Assembly: GCA_018900975.1 (NCBI GenBank)
Contig: JAHIFK010000065.1
Coordinates: forward strand, 1 to 23,494
DNA: 23,494 nucleotides
Reading direction: 5' to 3'
From: Methanobacteriota archaeon
GTDB lineage: Archaea > Halobacteriota > Methanosarcinia > Methanosarcinales > Methanoperedenaceae
The translations under genes and the position numbers were made by a program. Positions 8,325 through 15,937 of the stretch are shown piece after piece. The notes under the pieces were generated by a model. That model was not told where the DNA came from and ran no database searches. It saw only the letters and a list, made by a program, of their open reading frames with translations. How positions within the stretch are numbered: the stretch's first letter is position 1; the number at the start of each line of letters is the position of its first letter.

Positions 8325-8374
8325 TATTTAAAAACGGGGATGAGGATCGAGCACGACCTTGTGTCGCTCGATCC
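8325..8374 (-). terminator. Stem-loop with T-run after the thermosome gene
   Basis: A perfect 9-base stem, GGATCGAGC (8344-8352) with GCTCGATCC (8366-8374), and a 13-base loop. Read on the reverse strand it is followed about 10 bases later by a run of five T residues (8329-8333). It lies 50 bases past the thermosome stop. Confidence 0.55.
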
Positions 8375-8423
8375 CGTTCAATGATCGTTACGGCGATATT
8401 AATACTCTCAGATAGCAGTGGTA

Positions 8424-10070
8424 TTACATCATCATACCGGGAGGCATGCCGCCCATACCACCCATACCGCCGCACGACCCGCCGCCGCATTGTCCGCCTG
8501 CTGTAGCGGCAAGCACGTCGTCTATCCTCAGGATCATTATAGCAGCCTCTGTCGCAGAAATGATCGCCTGCGTCTTAACGCGAAGCGGCTCAATAACTCC
8601 ATTCTCCCACATGTTCTCGACTTTTCCCTCAAATACGTTAAGCCCGCTGTCCTTGTTCCCGCGCTCGTGCTCGCTTCGAAGTTCAGCAATCATATTGATA
8701 GGATCAAGACCCGCATTCTCAGCCAGTGTTCTGGGGATAACCTCCAGCGCTTTCGCAAATTTTGTCACAGACAGTTGTTCTCTTCCTTTCAGTGTGGAGG
8801 CATACTCATTCAACCTGAGCGAAAGCTCGATCTCAGGCGAGCCAGCCCCTGCGACAAGCTTCTCATCTTCGATCGCCACGCCAACAACCCTTAATGCATC
8901 TTCAAGAGCGCGTTCTGTGCTGTCTACAACGTGCTCGGTCCCGCCCCGGATGAGTATTGATACTGCTCTTGGATTGCTGCAGTCAGTGATGTATATCATC
9001 TTGTCCTCGCTCTTCCCCCTTATTTCCACAAGTCCGGCGCTTCCGATGTCTGATTTGTCAAAATCATCCACGCTTGTTATAAGGGTTGCACCTGTTGCAC
9101 GCGCCACTTTTTCAATGTCCTTTTTCTCAACGCGCTCAACAGCAAGGATATTTGCTTTTGCAAGGAAGTACTGGGCGATATCATCTATTCCCAATTGACA
9201 GAGCACTACGTTCGCCCCGGTTGCAGCGATCTTGTTAACAATGTCATGGACTATCTGCTCTTCCCTGTCAAGGTAATCCTGAAGTTCATCAGGTGAAGAT
9301 ATTTTTATCTCAGCCTCAAGCTCCATCTTGCTGAATTCTATGGGCCTTGTGACAAGAGCAAGCTTCGCATTCTTCACTTTGCTCGGCATATTGGCATGCG
9401 CTTTGTCCTTATTAAGGACGATACCATTAATGAGTTCGCTGTCATCAAGGCTTTTTCCAACCTTTTTCTCGATCTTGATATTATCAATGTCAACTGATTT
9501 TTTTCCATCCTCTTCGTCTACGATCGCCCTTATCGCTGACACTACTATCTGTGCCAATTTGTCCTTTGAGCCTTCTGTGCCCTTTCCTGTCATCGCTGTC
9601 TTTGCGATATTATTGAGAGCAGTTTCATCGTCTGCGACCGTATGAGTGATATCCTTTAGAAGCTCAACTGCCTTTTCTGCAGCCATCCTGTAGCCTGTTA
9701 CAATGTTTGCAGGGTGGACATCCTGTTCCAGCAGTTGTTCTGCCAGTTCAAGCAGTTCTCCGGTAAGCACAGCAACCGTCGTTGTGCCGTCGCCCACTTC
9801 ATCGTCCTGCGTCTTTGCAACTTCCACAAGCATCTTTGCTGCGGGGTGCTCGATATCCATCTCTTTCAGGATGGTTACGCCGTCATTCGTGATAGTGATG
9901 CTTCCGCCAACGAGCATTTTATCCATGCCCTTTGGTCCAAGCGTGGTCCTTACCGCAGCGGCGATAGCTTTTGCCGCCATGATATTATTGGTGCGGGCTT
10001 CTTTTCCACGGGTTCTCTCTGTGCCTTCTCTTAAAATTATGATTGGCTGTCCGCCAAGTTGTGCTGACAT
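8424..10070 (-). CDS. thsA: Thermosome subunit (group II chaperonin)
   Basis: 548 residues, typical for the archaeal CCT/TCP-1-like chaperonin that folds proteins in an ATP-driven double ring in the cytoplasm. Visible motifs: RTTLGPKGMDKML at 41-53, NDGVTILKEMD 62-72, and GDGTTTVAVLTGELL 93-107 with the catalytic Asp of the equatorial domain; the apical domain and the built-in lid follow. The C-terminus is a flexible Gly/Met-rich tail (GGMGGMGGMPPGMMM) that projects into the ring cavity, as in other thermosomes. The start ATG has a GGAGG site 9 bases upstream. The gene is monocistronic, with its own promoter and terminator. Which paralogue (alpha, beta or gamma) it is cannot be decided here. 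Confidence 0.97.
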   Translation of the reverse strand: MSAQLGGQPIIILREGTERTRGKEARTNNIMAAKAIAAAVRTTLGPKGMDKMLVGGSITITNDGVTILKEMDIEHPAAKMLVEVAKTQDDEVGDGTTTVAVLTGELLELAEQLLEQDVHPANIVTGYRMAAEKAVELLKDITHTVADDETALNNIAKTAMTGKGTEGSKDKLAQIVVSAIRAIVDEEDGKKSVDIDNIKIEKKVGKSLDDSELINGIVLNKDKAHANMPSKVKNAKLALVTRPIEFSKMELEAEIKISSPDELQDYLDREEQIVHDIVNKIAATGANVVLCQLGIDDIAQYFLAKANILAVERVEKKDIEKVARATGATLITSVDDFDKSDIGSAGLVEIRGKSEDKMIYITDCSNPRAVSILIRGGTEHVVDSTERALEDALRVVGVAIEDEKLVAGAGSPEIELSLRLNEYASTLKGREQLSVTKFAKALEVIPRTLAENAGLDPINMIAELRSEHERGNKDSGLNVFEGKVENMWENGVIEPLRVKTQAIISATEAAIMILRIDDVLAATAGGQCGGGSCGGMGGMGGMPPGMMM

Positions 10071-10079
10071 GAATATTAT

Positions 10080-10128
10080 CCTCCAATTGTATATAAGTGT
10101 GTTTCACTCCCAACAATTATATAAAAAT
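10080..10128 (-). promoter_or_regulatory. Thermosome promoter and ribosome site
   Basis: Reverse strand: an A/T-rich TATA box (TTTTTATATA; plus-strand 10118-10127) lies about 25 bases ahead of a second TATA-like stretch (10090-10097), then GGAGG (10080-10084), 9 bases before the ATG. Transcription should start near 10092 with a short leader. A weak dyad AGTG-N5-CACT (10096-10108) sits between TATA and start site, where an archaeal repressor could act, but it is too short to be sure. Confidence 0.45.
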
Positions 10129-10270
10129 ATTATGATTATATAATAGCGGGTCTCGGTTTTGTGCAAAACAATGTTTGAGGTTCTATATAAGAATAACGGT
10201 CAAGCTTTCAATTCTGGATATGATTTATCCAAACAAACCTGTTCAATATCCACAGTTAAAAGCGCGACAA

Positions 10271-10280
10271 CTATAATATA
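10271..10280 (+). promoter_or_regulatory. TATA box for lysA
   Basis: CTATAATATA ends 22 bases before the lysA ATG at 10302, so the transcript would begin within a few bases of the start codon. A second TATA-like stretch, CTATATAAG near 10182-10190, would give a leader of about 90 bases if used. Confidence 0.5.
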
Positions 10281-10301
10281 TTCCCGGTTAATTGTGCGGG
10301 T

Positions 10302-11582
10302 ATGTTCACGATAAAAAACCATCTTGAAATCAGGAATGATCATTTAATAATTGGCGGCGCCGACACTACAGAACTTGTACAGCAGTACGGCACTCCGCTG
10401 TTTGTTACCAACGAATCTCGCGTCATCGAGAATTTCTCTGCATACAGGAAAGCATTTCCAGATGCTGATATCTACTATGCGGCAAAAGCCAACGGCAGTT
10501 TCGCTATTTTGAGGATACTTGCAAGGCAGGGCGCAGGCGCTGATGTCTTTAGCTTCGGAGAACTCTATATGGCGCTCCTTGCCGGGATACCGCGTGAGAA
10601 GATACTTTTTAACGGGAATTCAAAGACAGACTTTGAACTTGGCAAAGCTGTGGACCTGGGAGTTAAAGTTTCAGTCGATTCGCAGGATGAACTTCATACC
10701 CTGTCAGGGATAGCTGAAAAAGCGGGAAAGACCGCCAGGATAGCATTTCGCGTTAACCCGGATGTCTCTCCAAAGACTCATCCAAAGATAGCGACAGGTC
10801 TCAGTTCTTCCAAGTTCGGGATACCTTCTGGTGAGGTCGTCGATATATACCGCGAAGCTTCGAAGCTCCCCGGCGTCTCATCCTGCGGGATACACTGCCA
10901 CATAGGCTCGCAGATACTTGATACATCTCCTTTTACAGAAGCAGCCCATAAGATGATGGACCTTGTGGAAAAACTGGTTGAACTTGGTATAGATCTTGAA
11001 TTCGTTGATATGGGTTCAGGTCTGGGGATACCTTATAAGAAAGGTGAAAAAACCCCAACACCGCGCGACCATGCGAATGCTATTCTACCTGTATTTGATG
11101 AGAGGACAAAGGCTCTTGGCATATCTCCGAAACTCATTCTTGAGCCAGGGCGCTATATTGTCGGTGATACTACCATACTTCTTACCCGCGTCAATACAAT
11201 GAAAAAAGCCGCAAAGAACTTTGTGGGCGTTGATGCCGGATTTAACCTCCTTGTACGCCCAACGATGTACGATTCTTACCATCATGCAGTTGTAGCTAAC
11301 AAAGCGGCAACAAAACCTGAAGAAACATACACCATCGTCGGACCGATATGCGAGACAGGGGATATCTTCGCTAAGGACAGGGAGCTTCCCCTTATTGAAA
11401 AAGGCGACATCATTGCCATGCTTGATGCTGGTGCATACGGATTCAGCATGAGCAGCCAGTACAATGGGAGGCCGAGGTGCGCAGAGGTTCTTGTAAAAGA
11501 CGGGGACTCTGATGTCATAAGAAGCGAAGAGGATGTCGGGGACCTGATGGGGAAGCAGAAGCTTCCGGCAAGATTGATGTGA
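10302..11582 (+). CDS. lysA: Diaminopimelate decarboxylase
   Basis: 426 residues, the usual length. LysA makes L-lysine and CO2 from meso-diaminopimelate, the last step of the DAP pathway; it is a fold-type III (alanine racemase-like) PLP enzyme. The PLP lysine is Lys62 in YYAAKAN (58-64). HIGSQI (200-205) and GSGLGIPY (238-245) bind the cofactor phosphate; EPGRYIV (281-287) supplies the substrate Arg; PICETGD (348-354) contains the active-site Cys contributed by the partner subunit; AGAYGFSMSSQYN (376-388) supplies the C-terminal Tyr. All key residues are intact. It is divergent from the thermosome gene and monocistronic; its 3' end is followed within 3 bases by a repeated inverted-repeat element. 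Confidence 0.97.
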   Translation: MFTIKNHLEIRNDHLIIGGADTTELVQQYGTPLFVTNESRVIENFSAYRKAFPDADIYYAAKANGSFAILRILARQGAGADVFSFGELYMALLAGIPREKILFNGNSKTDFELGKAVDLGVKVSVDSQDELHTLSGIAEKAGKTARIAFRVNPDVSPKTHPKIATGLSSSKFGIPSGEVVDIYREASKLPGVSSCGIHCHIGSQILDTSPFTEAAHKMMDLVEKLVELGIDLEFVDMGSGLGIPYKKGEKTPTPRDHANAILPVFDERTKALGISPKLILEPGRYIVGDTTILLTRVNTMKKAAKNFVGVDAGFNLLVRPTMYDSYHHAVVANKAATKPEETYTIVGPICETGDIFAKDRELPLIEKGDIIAMLDAGAYGFSMSSQYNGRPRCAEVLVKDGDSDVIRSEEDVGDLMGKQKLPARLM

Positions 11583-11584
11583 AG

Positions 11585-11718
11585 TGAGCCTGAAGCAAAC
11601 GCATTATAAACCTTAAAAATCAGCAAAGAACTGGTACGAACCCATACCAACTCAGGTTATAATGAGTTCGTATTGGGTTCTTATGGGTTATATCCACTTT
11701 AAAGGCTGTGTTTTGCTT
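11585..11718. repeat. Inverted-repeat element, copy A (downstream of lysA)
   Basis: It begins TGAGCCTGAAGCAAAC (11585-11600), which matches 15 of 16 bases at 22409-22424; downstream similarity continues to CTTAAAAATC. It ends with AAAGGCTGTGTTTTGCTT (11701-11718), whose GTTTTGCTT and AGGCT are complementary to parts of the left end. It starts 3 bases after the lysA stop. Inside is a long hairpin (11638-11680). It looks like a small non-autonomous mobile element or a conserved 3'-UTR structure. Confidence 0.5.
11638..11680. repeat. Long imperfect hairpin inside copy A
   Basis: GAACCCATACCAACTC (11638-11653) pairs with GAGTTCGTATTGGGTTC (11664-11680) through 15 of 16 positions with one single-base bulge; the loop is AGGTTATAAT. 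It has no T-run directly after it on the plus strand, so a simple intrinsic terminator is less likely than an RNA structure or the core of the element. Confidence 0.6.
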
Positions 11719-11747
11719 TATATATTCATCAAAGTCGGCTCTGATAA

Positions 11748-11767
11748 CTTTATTTTTTTAAATAAAG
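11748..11767. terminator. A/T-rich stem-loop between convergent lysA and yqaA-like genes
   Basis: CTTTATTT (11748-11755) and AAATAAAG (11760-11767) form a perfect 8-base stem with a T4 loop. It lies 3 bases beyond the stop of the reverse-strand gene. It could end transcription on either strand; the weak A/T stem makes the call tentative. Confidence 0.4.
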
Positions 11768-11769
11768 TC

Positions 11770-12225
11770 CTATAGCAAAATAACCCCTGCAAGATACGCC
11801 ACAGCAAGATACCGCAGGAACTTCCCAACAAATACAAGCACAGCGAAGGTCGTGAACTTAAGCCTCAAAAGCCCGCCTGTGACCGTGATGGCATCACCGA
11901 TGAGCGGAACCCATGTGAACAACAGCACATACGAGCCATATTTTGAGAAGTATTTTTCAGCTTTCTCAAGTTCTCGCTGATCGAACCTGAGATATTTTTC
12001 CATATATCCCCGCCCCTTGAGACCCAAATAATAACTGGTGCAGGCGCCAAAAAAATTACCGGTTGAGGCCACCATTACCACAGCCATGGCATTAAATCCC
12101 TGGGAGACAAGAAGAACCACAATGCCTTCGCTCCCGAAAGGAAGAATTGTGGAGGCTAAGAAACTTGAAATAAAAAGACCGGCATAACCATAATTCAATA
12201 ATAAACCCTCAAGCGATTCGAACAT
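11770..12225 (-). CDS. YqaA/DedA-family (VTT domain) membrane protein
   Basis: 151 residues with about four hydrophobic segments (roughly 13-30, 33-52, 98-118 and 125-150). Family marks: LPFGSEGIVVLL (28-39) in the re-entrant loop position, GNFFGACTSYYLGLKGRG (56-73), and a second re-entrant segment FTWVPLIGDAITVTGGLLRL (103-122), ending GKFLRYLAVAYLAG (134-147). DedA/VTT proteins scramble or flip lipids such as the undecaprenyl carrier and need conserved charged residues; the short YqaA branch is poorly characterised. It starts 16 bases after the proB stop, so it is probably the last gene of the proA-proB operon. Nothing ties it to proline synthesis beyond position. Confidence 0.85.
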   Translation of the reverse strand: MFESLEGLLLNYGYAGLFISSFLASTILPFGSEGIVVLLVSQGFNAMAVVMVASTGNFFGACTSYYLGLKGRGYMEKYLRFDQRELEKAEKYFSKYGSYVLLFTWVPLIGDAITVTGGLLRLKFTTFAVLVFVGKFLRYLAVAYLAGVILL

Positions 12226-12241
12226 GGAAGAAAAACCCCAA

Positions 12242-13372
12242 TTACAGCAGTCCGATATTCGTCTTCCTCACGACCTCGTCATAATTCTTGTATCCGAGCG
12301 TCTTTTCGATCATATCAGAATGCTTCCCTTTTATTTTATTCAGTTCCGAAGATGTATAATCCGTGATGCCTTTTGCAAATACCTTCCCATCGCTCTCGAT
12401 ATCCACAATATCTCCCCTGTCGAACAGCCCCGATGCCTCAAGTATCCCTGAAGGCAAAAGCCCCATACCTTTCTTCACTGCATTTTCTGCCCCTTTATCT
12501 ACGATTATCTTCCCGGAGGTTTTTGACAGGATTATCCAGCGCGTCCTGTTCCTGTACTTACCGTTCTGTGCAAGGAACAGCGTCCCGATGTTATCACCAT
12601 TCATGACCTTAAGGATAACATCCTCAACTGCGCTATTGGCTATCACCATGTGGCATCCTGCTATGGAAGTTACCTTTGCAGCCTCTATCTTTGTCCTCAT
12701 GCCGCCAACGCCTTTCATGCTCGTCGGGCTTCCGCCATAGCTCTCTATTTCAGGTGTGATATTTTCAATCGTGCTCAAAAGCCTGGCATCTTCATTTTTC
12801 TTTGGGTTCTTGTTGTACAGCCCGTCAATGTCAGATAAGAGGATGAGGAGTTCAGCCTCGACCTTGCTTGCCACCATTGCCGAAAGCTTGTCGTTATCCC
12901 CAAAGGTCGCCTCTATCTCATGCACGCATATCGGATCGTTCTCATTGATTATAGGCACAACACCGGCTTCCAGAAGCGCAGAGATGCTGTTTCGTAGATT
13001 TAAATACGTCATCCTGCTTGAGAAAGCCTCATAAGTGAGCAAAATCTGCGCTACCTTGATGTCGTATTTTTTAAACGCTGCCATCCATTCCTGCATCAGT
13101 ATGTTCTGACCAACTGCCGCAGCAGCCTGGCGCAGCGGGATATCCCTTGGGCGAGAGGGCATTTTCAGTTCTTCAACCCCTATCCCGATAGCTCCTGAAC
13201 TAACTATGATAACGGTTTTCCCTGTCTTCCTGAGTTCTGCGACTTGCCGGGCTGTGTCTTCTGTGAGTCGCCTGTTAAAGCTTCCATCTTCATTGGTCAA
13301 TGACGACGTGCCGATCTTCACAACGATGGCCTTTAGATCTCTGAAAAGTTCTTTCCTGTCTATGGCGTTCAT
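12242..13372 (-). CDS. proB: Glutamate 5-kinase
   Basis: 376 residues, full length. ProB phosphorylates L-glutamate to gamma-glutamyl phosphate, the first step of proline synthesis. The amino acid kinase domain spans about 1-265: IVVKIGTSSLT (16-26), SSGAIG (58-63), INENDP (142-147), FGDNDKLSA (157-165), LLSDIDGLY (178-186) and GVGGMRTKI (221-229). A C-terminal PUA domain covers about 286-360, as in the bacterial-type enzyme. The ATG overlaps the proA stop (ATGA, 13369-13372), so the two are translationally coupled, consistent with channelling of the unstable phosphate between ProB and ProA. Feedback inhibition by proline acts on this enzyme in other organisms. Confidence 0.97.
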   Translation of the reverse strand: MNAIDRKELFRDLKAIVVKIGTSSLTNEDGSFNRRLTEDTARQVAELRKTGKTVIIVSSGAIGIGVEELKMPSRPRDIPLRQAAAAVGQNILMQEWMAAFKKYDIKVAQILLTYEAFSSRMTYLNLRNSISALLEAGVVPIINENDPICVHEIEATFGDNDKLSAMVASKVEAELLILLSDIDGLYNKNPKKNEDARLLSTIENITPEIESYGGSPTSMKGVGGMRTKIEAAKVTSIAGCHMVIANSAVEDVILKVMNGDNIGTLFLAQNGKYRNRTRWIILSKTSGKIIVDKGAENAVKKGMGLLPSGILEASGLFDRGDIVDIESDGKVFAKGITDYTSSELNKIKGKHSDMIEKTLGYKNYDEVVRKTNIGLL

Positions 13373-14727
13373 CTGATGCCATCCATTTTATCAGAAAAGC
13401 TTGAACTTAACTTCTTATGAGTGAACTTCTTGGCGCTCTTTCCAACATAGTCTGCCACTTTATCCCCTTTCCCGAGAAGCACATATTTGTAGATCAGAAG
13501 ACCTTCCATACCCACAGGTCCGCGGGCGTGTATCTTGTTAGTGCTTATGCCCACTTCCGCACCTTTCCCGTAACGGAATCCATCGGAAAAACGAGTGGAA
13601 GCATTCCACATCACGCTTGAAGAATCAACGAGGCTTACGAATTTTGAAGCGTTTATCTTATCTTCTGTCACGATGGCATCTGTATGATGTGAGCCGTACC
13701 TGTTTATATGGTCAATAGCTTCATCCAGCGAATCCACTATCTTTATGGATAATATAAGGTCATTATATTCTGTGCTCCAGTCCTCTTCCTTGGCATGAAG
13801 TATGGCTTTAAGGAACCCTTTGTCTTTCAACAGCTTGAACGAAGGGTCGTCGCATCTCATTTCAACTCCTGCCCCCTCGTACCTCTTTCCGATCTCAGAC
13901 AGGAACTTTCCTGCTATATCCCTGTGCACGAGCAGGGTTTCCATGGCATTGCATACAGCCGGATACTGCACCTTTGCGTCATAGCATATATCTATTGCTT
14001 TCTCCAGGTCTGCCTGTTTGTCAACATACACATGGCAGACACCGGATGAGTGACCAAGGACAGGGATCCGGGTATTGTCCTGTATATATTTTACGAACTC
14101 ATTTGATCCCCTTGGAATTATGAGGTTAATATAATCATCAAGTTTGAGCATCTCATTAACCTCTTCCCTTGTCTCCATAAGCGCAAAAGCGCCGCTCGGC
14201 ATACCCTGTGTGCCCTCAATGGCATTCACGAGAACATCAAAGATAGCCCTGTTGGAGTGAGCGGCTTCGCTGCCTCCTTTGAATATGGTGGCATTCCCGC
14301 TCTTTAAGCACAACGCCATGATCTGGGGGACAACATCTGGACGGGATTCGAATATGACGCCTATCACGCCAATCGGGCAGCTCACCTGGTACAATTCAAG
14401 ACCTCTGTCAAGTTCAAGCGCTGATAGCGTCTTACCTACAGGGTTTTCAAATTTAATGACGTCTTTGATGCCTGCGATCATCTCGTCAATTTTTATATCA
14501 TCGACTTTCAGCCTTTTAAGGAGAGATTTTGAGAGTTTCCCTGCATCCACGAGTTTTTCGGCTGTTGCAAGGTCTTTTTTGTTAGCACTTATGATTATTT
14601 CCCGGTTCAAATCTAAAGCCTTCGCCATTGATGCAAGGGCCCTGTCCTTCGTCTCTCCTGACACGCTGGCAATGGGGATTGAGGCGACCTTTGCATGTTT
14701 TACCCTGGTGATGAAATTTGAGATCAT
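13369..14727 (-). CDS. proA: Gamma-glutamyl phosphate reductase
   Basis: 452 residues. ProA reduces gamma-glutamyl phosphate with NADPH to glutamate-5-semialdehyde, the second step of proline synthesis. It belongs to the aldehyde dehydrogenase superfamily. Motifs: CPIGVIGVIFESRPDVVPQI (117-136), KGGSEAAHSN (150-159) for cofactor binding, and the catalytic Cys259 in QYPAVCNAMETLL. IPRGSNEFVKYI (204-215) and GHSSGVCHVYVD (225-236) are also typical. About 20-25 residues longer than common bacterial versions, mostly a basic/Ser-rich C-terminal tail. It is the first gene of the reverse-strand operon proA-proB-yqaA-like, with its promoter at about 14782-14793 shared in a divergent region. proC is not in the window. 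Confidence 0.97.
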   Translation of the reverse strand: MISNFITRVKHAKVASIPIASVSGETKDRALASMAKALDLNREIIISANKKDLATAEKLVDAGKLSKSLLKRLKVDDIKIDEMIAGIKDVIKFENPVGKTLSALELDRGLELYQVSCPIGVIGVIFESRPDVVPQIMALCLKSGNATIFKGGSEAAHSNRAIFDVLVNAIEGTQGMPSGAFALMETREEVNEMLKLDDYINLIIPRGSNEFVKYIQDNTRIPVLGHSSGVCHVYVDKQADLEKAIDICYDAKVQYPAVCNAMETLLVHRDIAGKFLSEIGKRYEGAGVEMRCDDPSFKLLKDKGFLKAILHAKEEDWSTEYNDLILSIKIVDSLDEAIDHINRYGSHHTDAIVTEDKINASKFVSLVDSSSVMWNASTRFSDGFRYGKGAEVGISTNKIHARGPVGMEGLLIYKYVLLGKGDKVADYVGKSAKKFTHKKLSSSFSDKMDGIR

Positions 14728-14781
14728 GTTTTCCTGATGATATTATTTAATAACTTGAGTTTTCTTTTACTTCATTTGACT

Positions 14782-14866
14782 TCTTAAATATATGGTTTTT
14801 GATGAGGTATGTTTATAATCAAAAACATTAAGTATTATACTATTAATATTATATCTATTATCTGGA
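14782..14866. promoter_or_regulatory. Divergent promoter region with a 9-bp palindrome
   Basis: Reverse strand: TATA-like ATATATTTAAG (plus 14782-14792) for proA. Forward strand: TATTATAC/AATATTATATC (14833-14854) and a GGAG ribosome site (14863-14866) for the next gene. Between them GTTTTTGAT (14795-14803) and ATCAAAAAC (14818-14826) form a perfect 9-base inverted repeat with a 14-base spacer. It abuts the proA TATA box and is just upstream of the forward one, a position suited to a regulator controlling either gene. Confidence 0.5.
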
Positions 14867-14872
14867 GATAAT

Positions 14873-15931
14873 ATGGGTATTGAAAGCTTGATGAATATAT
14901 CTTACTTTGAAGGTACGGAATTTATTAGCCCAAATAATCTGCTTATACTTGCAAATATTATTTTGATAGTTATCGCTTTCTTATTATTAGTCGGGCTTCG
15001 AAAGTCAAAAAAGAAACCCGAAACAAGTGTCGAGCCTCATATCCAGCCCAAAAAAGAAATGAAAAGCGAACTTTCCGGGATTGCTGATATCAAATATGAA
15101 GAGTTCATTGCTGAAAAATTCGAGCTAAAAAAAGATGTTTTAGCCGCAGAAACTCCACCTGAATCAGCATCCAGACAAGGAATTGACTCGTTTAGTACAG
15201 CAATGAAAGCTCTTGTTGAGCCGTTGATGAAGCCTGAAGATGTAAATGTTCTTGAAGCTGCGGGAGAAGCAAGTGAAGTCCCTGATAAATCGGCGTTGAT
15301 AGAGCCTGAGAGTTTAGTAGAACCCGAGCCAGAGGTTATGGAAATAGATGAATTTGAACTTGAAGATGAATTGCCTGAAATGTTTGAAGCCCCTTCCGAA
15401 ATCGAAATACCGCTACCTGTGAAGGAAGAAGAGAAGCCTGAAGAGAAGCCTGAAGAAAAGCCTGCTGTCACTCCTGAGCCTGAAGAAAAGCCACCTGTTA
15501 AGGAAGATGAGATGCCCCCAGAAGAACGCACACTGCCTCTTGAACTTTATTCAACGATGACGAAGAAAGTGGAAGAAACGGCAGCAGAAAATGTCGAGAC
15601 ACCGCCTGAGCCAGAGATACCGCCGGTCGTGACGGAAATGGATAAACTGTTAGGGGCTTTCACAGCGCCTCCTGAACCTGAGATAACAAAACCGGATGTA
15701 GAAGAGGAAAAAGAACCTGAAGTTGTCACAGCATCCCCTGATCTTAAGCTATTTACTTTTGATAAGGAGGAGAAGAAACCTGAATCTGTTGCCATGCCTG
15801 CATCACAAGAGTTATTGACCGCGGAAAAAGCTCAGGAACCCGCAACTGTAAATGTGACAGAAGGCCTGTCAGGTGAACCTGCTGTACCAGAACATAAAGA
15901 AAAGAAAGCTAAGAGAAAATCACTGTTTTGA
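14873..15931 (+). CDS. Membrane-anchored Glu/Pro-rich protein of unknown function
   Basis: 352 residues. One hydrophobic helix at about 22-42 (NLLILANIILIVIAFLLLVG) is followed by a basic stop (RKSKKK), so the long C-terminal part is probably cytoplasmic. That part is strongly acidic and Pro-rich, with low-complexity repeats such as EEKPEEKPEEKP (186-197), and looks disordered; a basic cluster (KEKKAKRKSLF) closes the protein. A GGAG site lies 7 bases before the ATG. I recognise no catalytic domain. Such architecture suits a tether or scaffold, for instance linking a complex to the membrane, but that is conjecture. The gene converges on rbcL with only 6 bases between stop codons. Confidence 0.75.
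   Translation: MGIESLMNISYFEGTEFISPNNLLILANIILIVIAFLLLVGLRKSKKKPETSVEPHIQPKKEMKSELSGIADIKYEEFIAEKFELKKDVLAAETPPESASRQGIDSFSTAMKALVEPLMKPEDVNVLEAAGEASEVPDKSALIEPESLVEPEPEVMEIDEFELEDELPEMFEAPSEIEIPLPVKEEEKPEEKPEEKPAVTPEPEEKPPVKEDEMPPEERTLPLELYSTMTKKVEETAAENVETPPEPEIPPVVTEMDKLLGAFTAPPEPEITKPDVEEEKEPEVVTASPDLKLFTFDKEEKKPESVAMPASQELLTAEKAQEPATVNVTEGLSGEPAVPEHKEKKAKRKSLF
15428..15463 (+). repeat. Three tandem 12-base repeats (EEKP coding)
   Basis: GAAGAGAAGCCT occurs three times in a row; the last unit has GAA for GAG. It encodes three EEKP units in the disordered tail of the membrane-anchored protein. Likely to vary in copy number by slippage. Confidence 0.85.
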
Positions 15932-15937
15932 TCGAAA

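Larger units (their letters stand above)
8080..8423. other. Gene-free stretch between methyltransferase and thermosome
   Basis: 344 bases with no convincing gene. It contains a strong hairpin at 8187-8208 that resembles an IS605 right end, and the thermosome terminator at 8325-8374. A 65-codon reverse-strand frame across 8057-8254 depends on a GTG start, overlaps the methyltransferase end and has no ribosome site, so it is not annotated. Confidence 0.6.

Noticed and set aside
8446..9198. 250-codon forward frame opposite the thermosome gene
   Set aside because: Low-complexity Ser/Pro/Ala sequence mirroring the thermosome coding strand; no domain or promoter.
15037..15795. Ser/Gly-rich reverse-strand frames opposite the acidic membrane protein
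   Set aside because: SSGFSSGF-type repeats are the antisense of the Glu/Pro codons; no other support.
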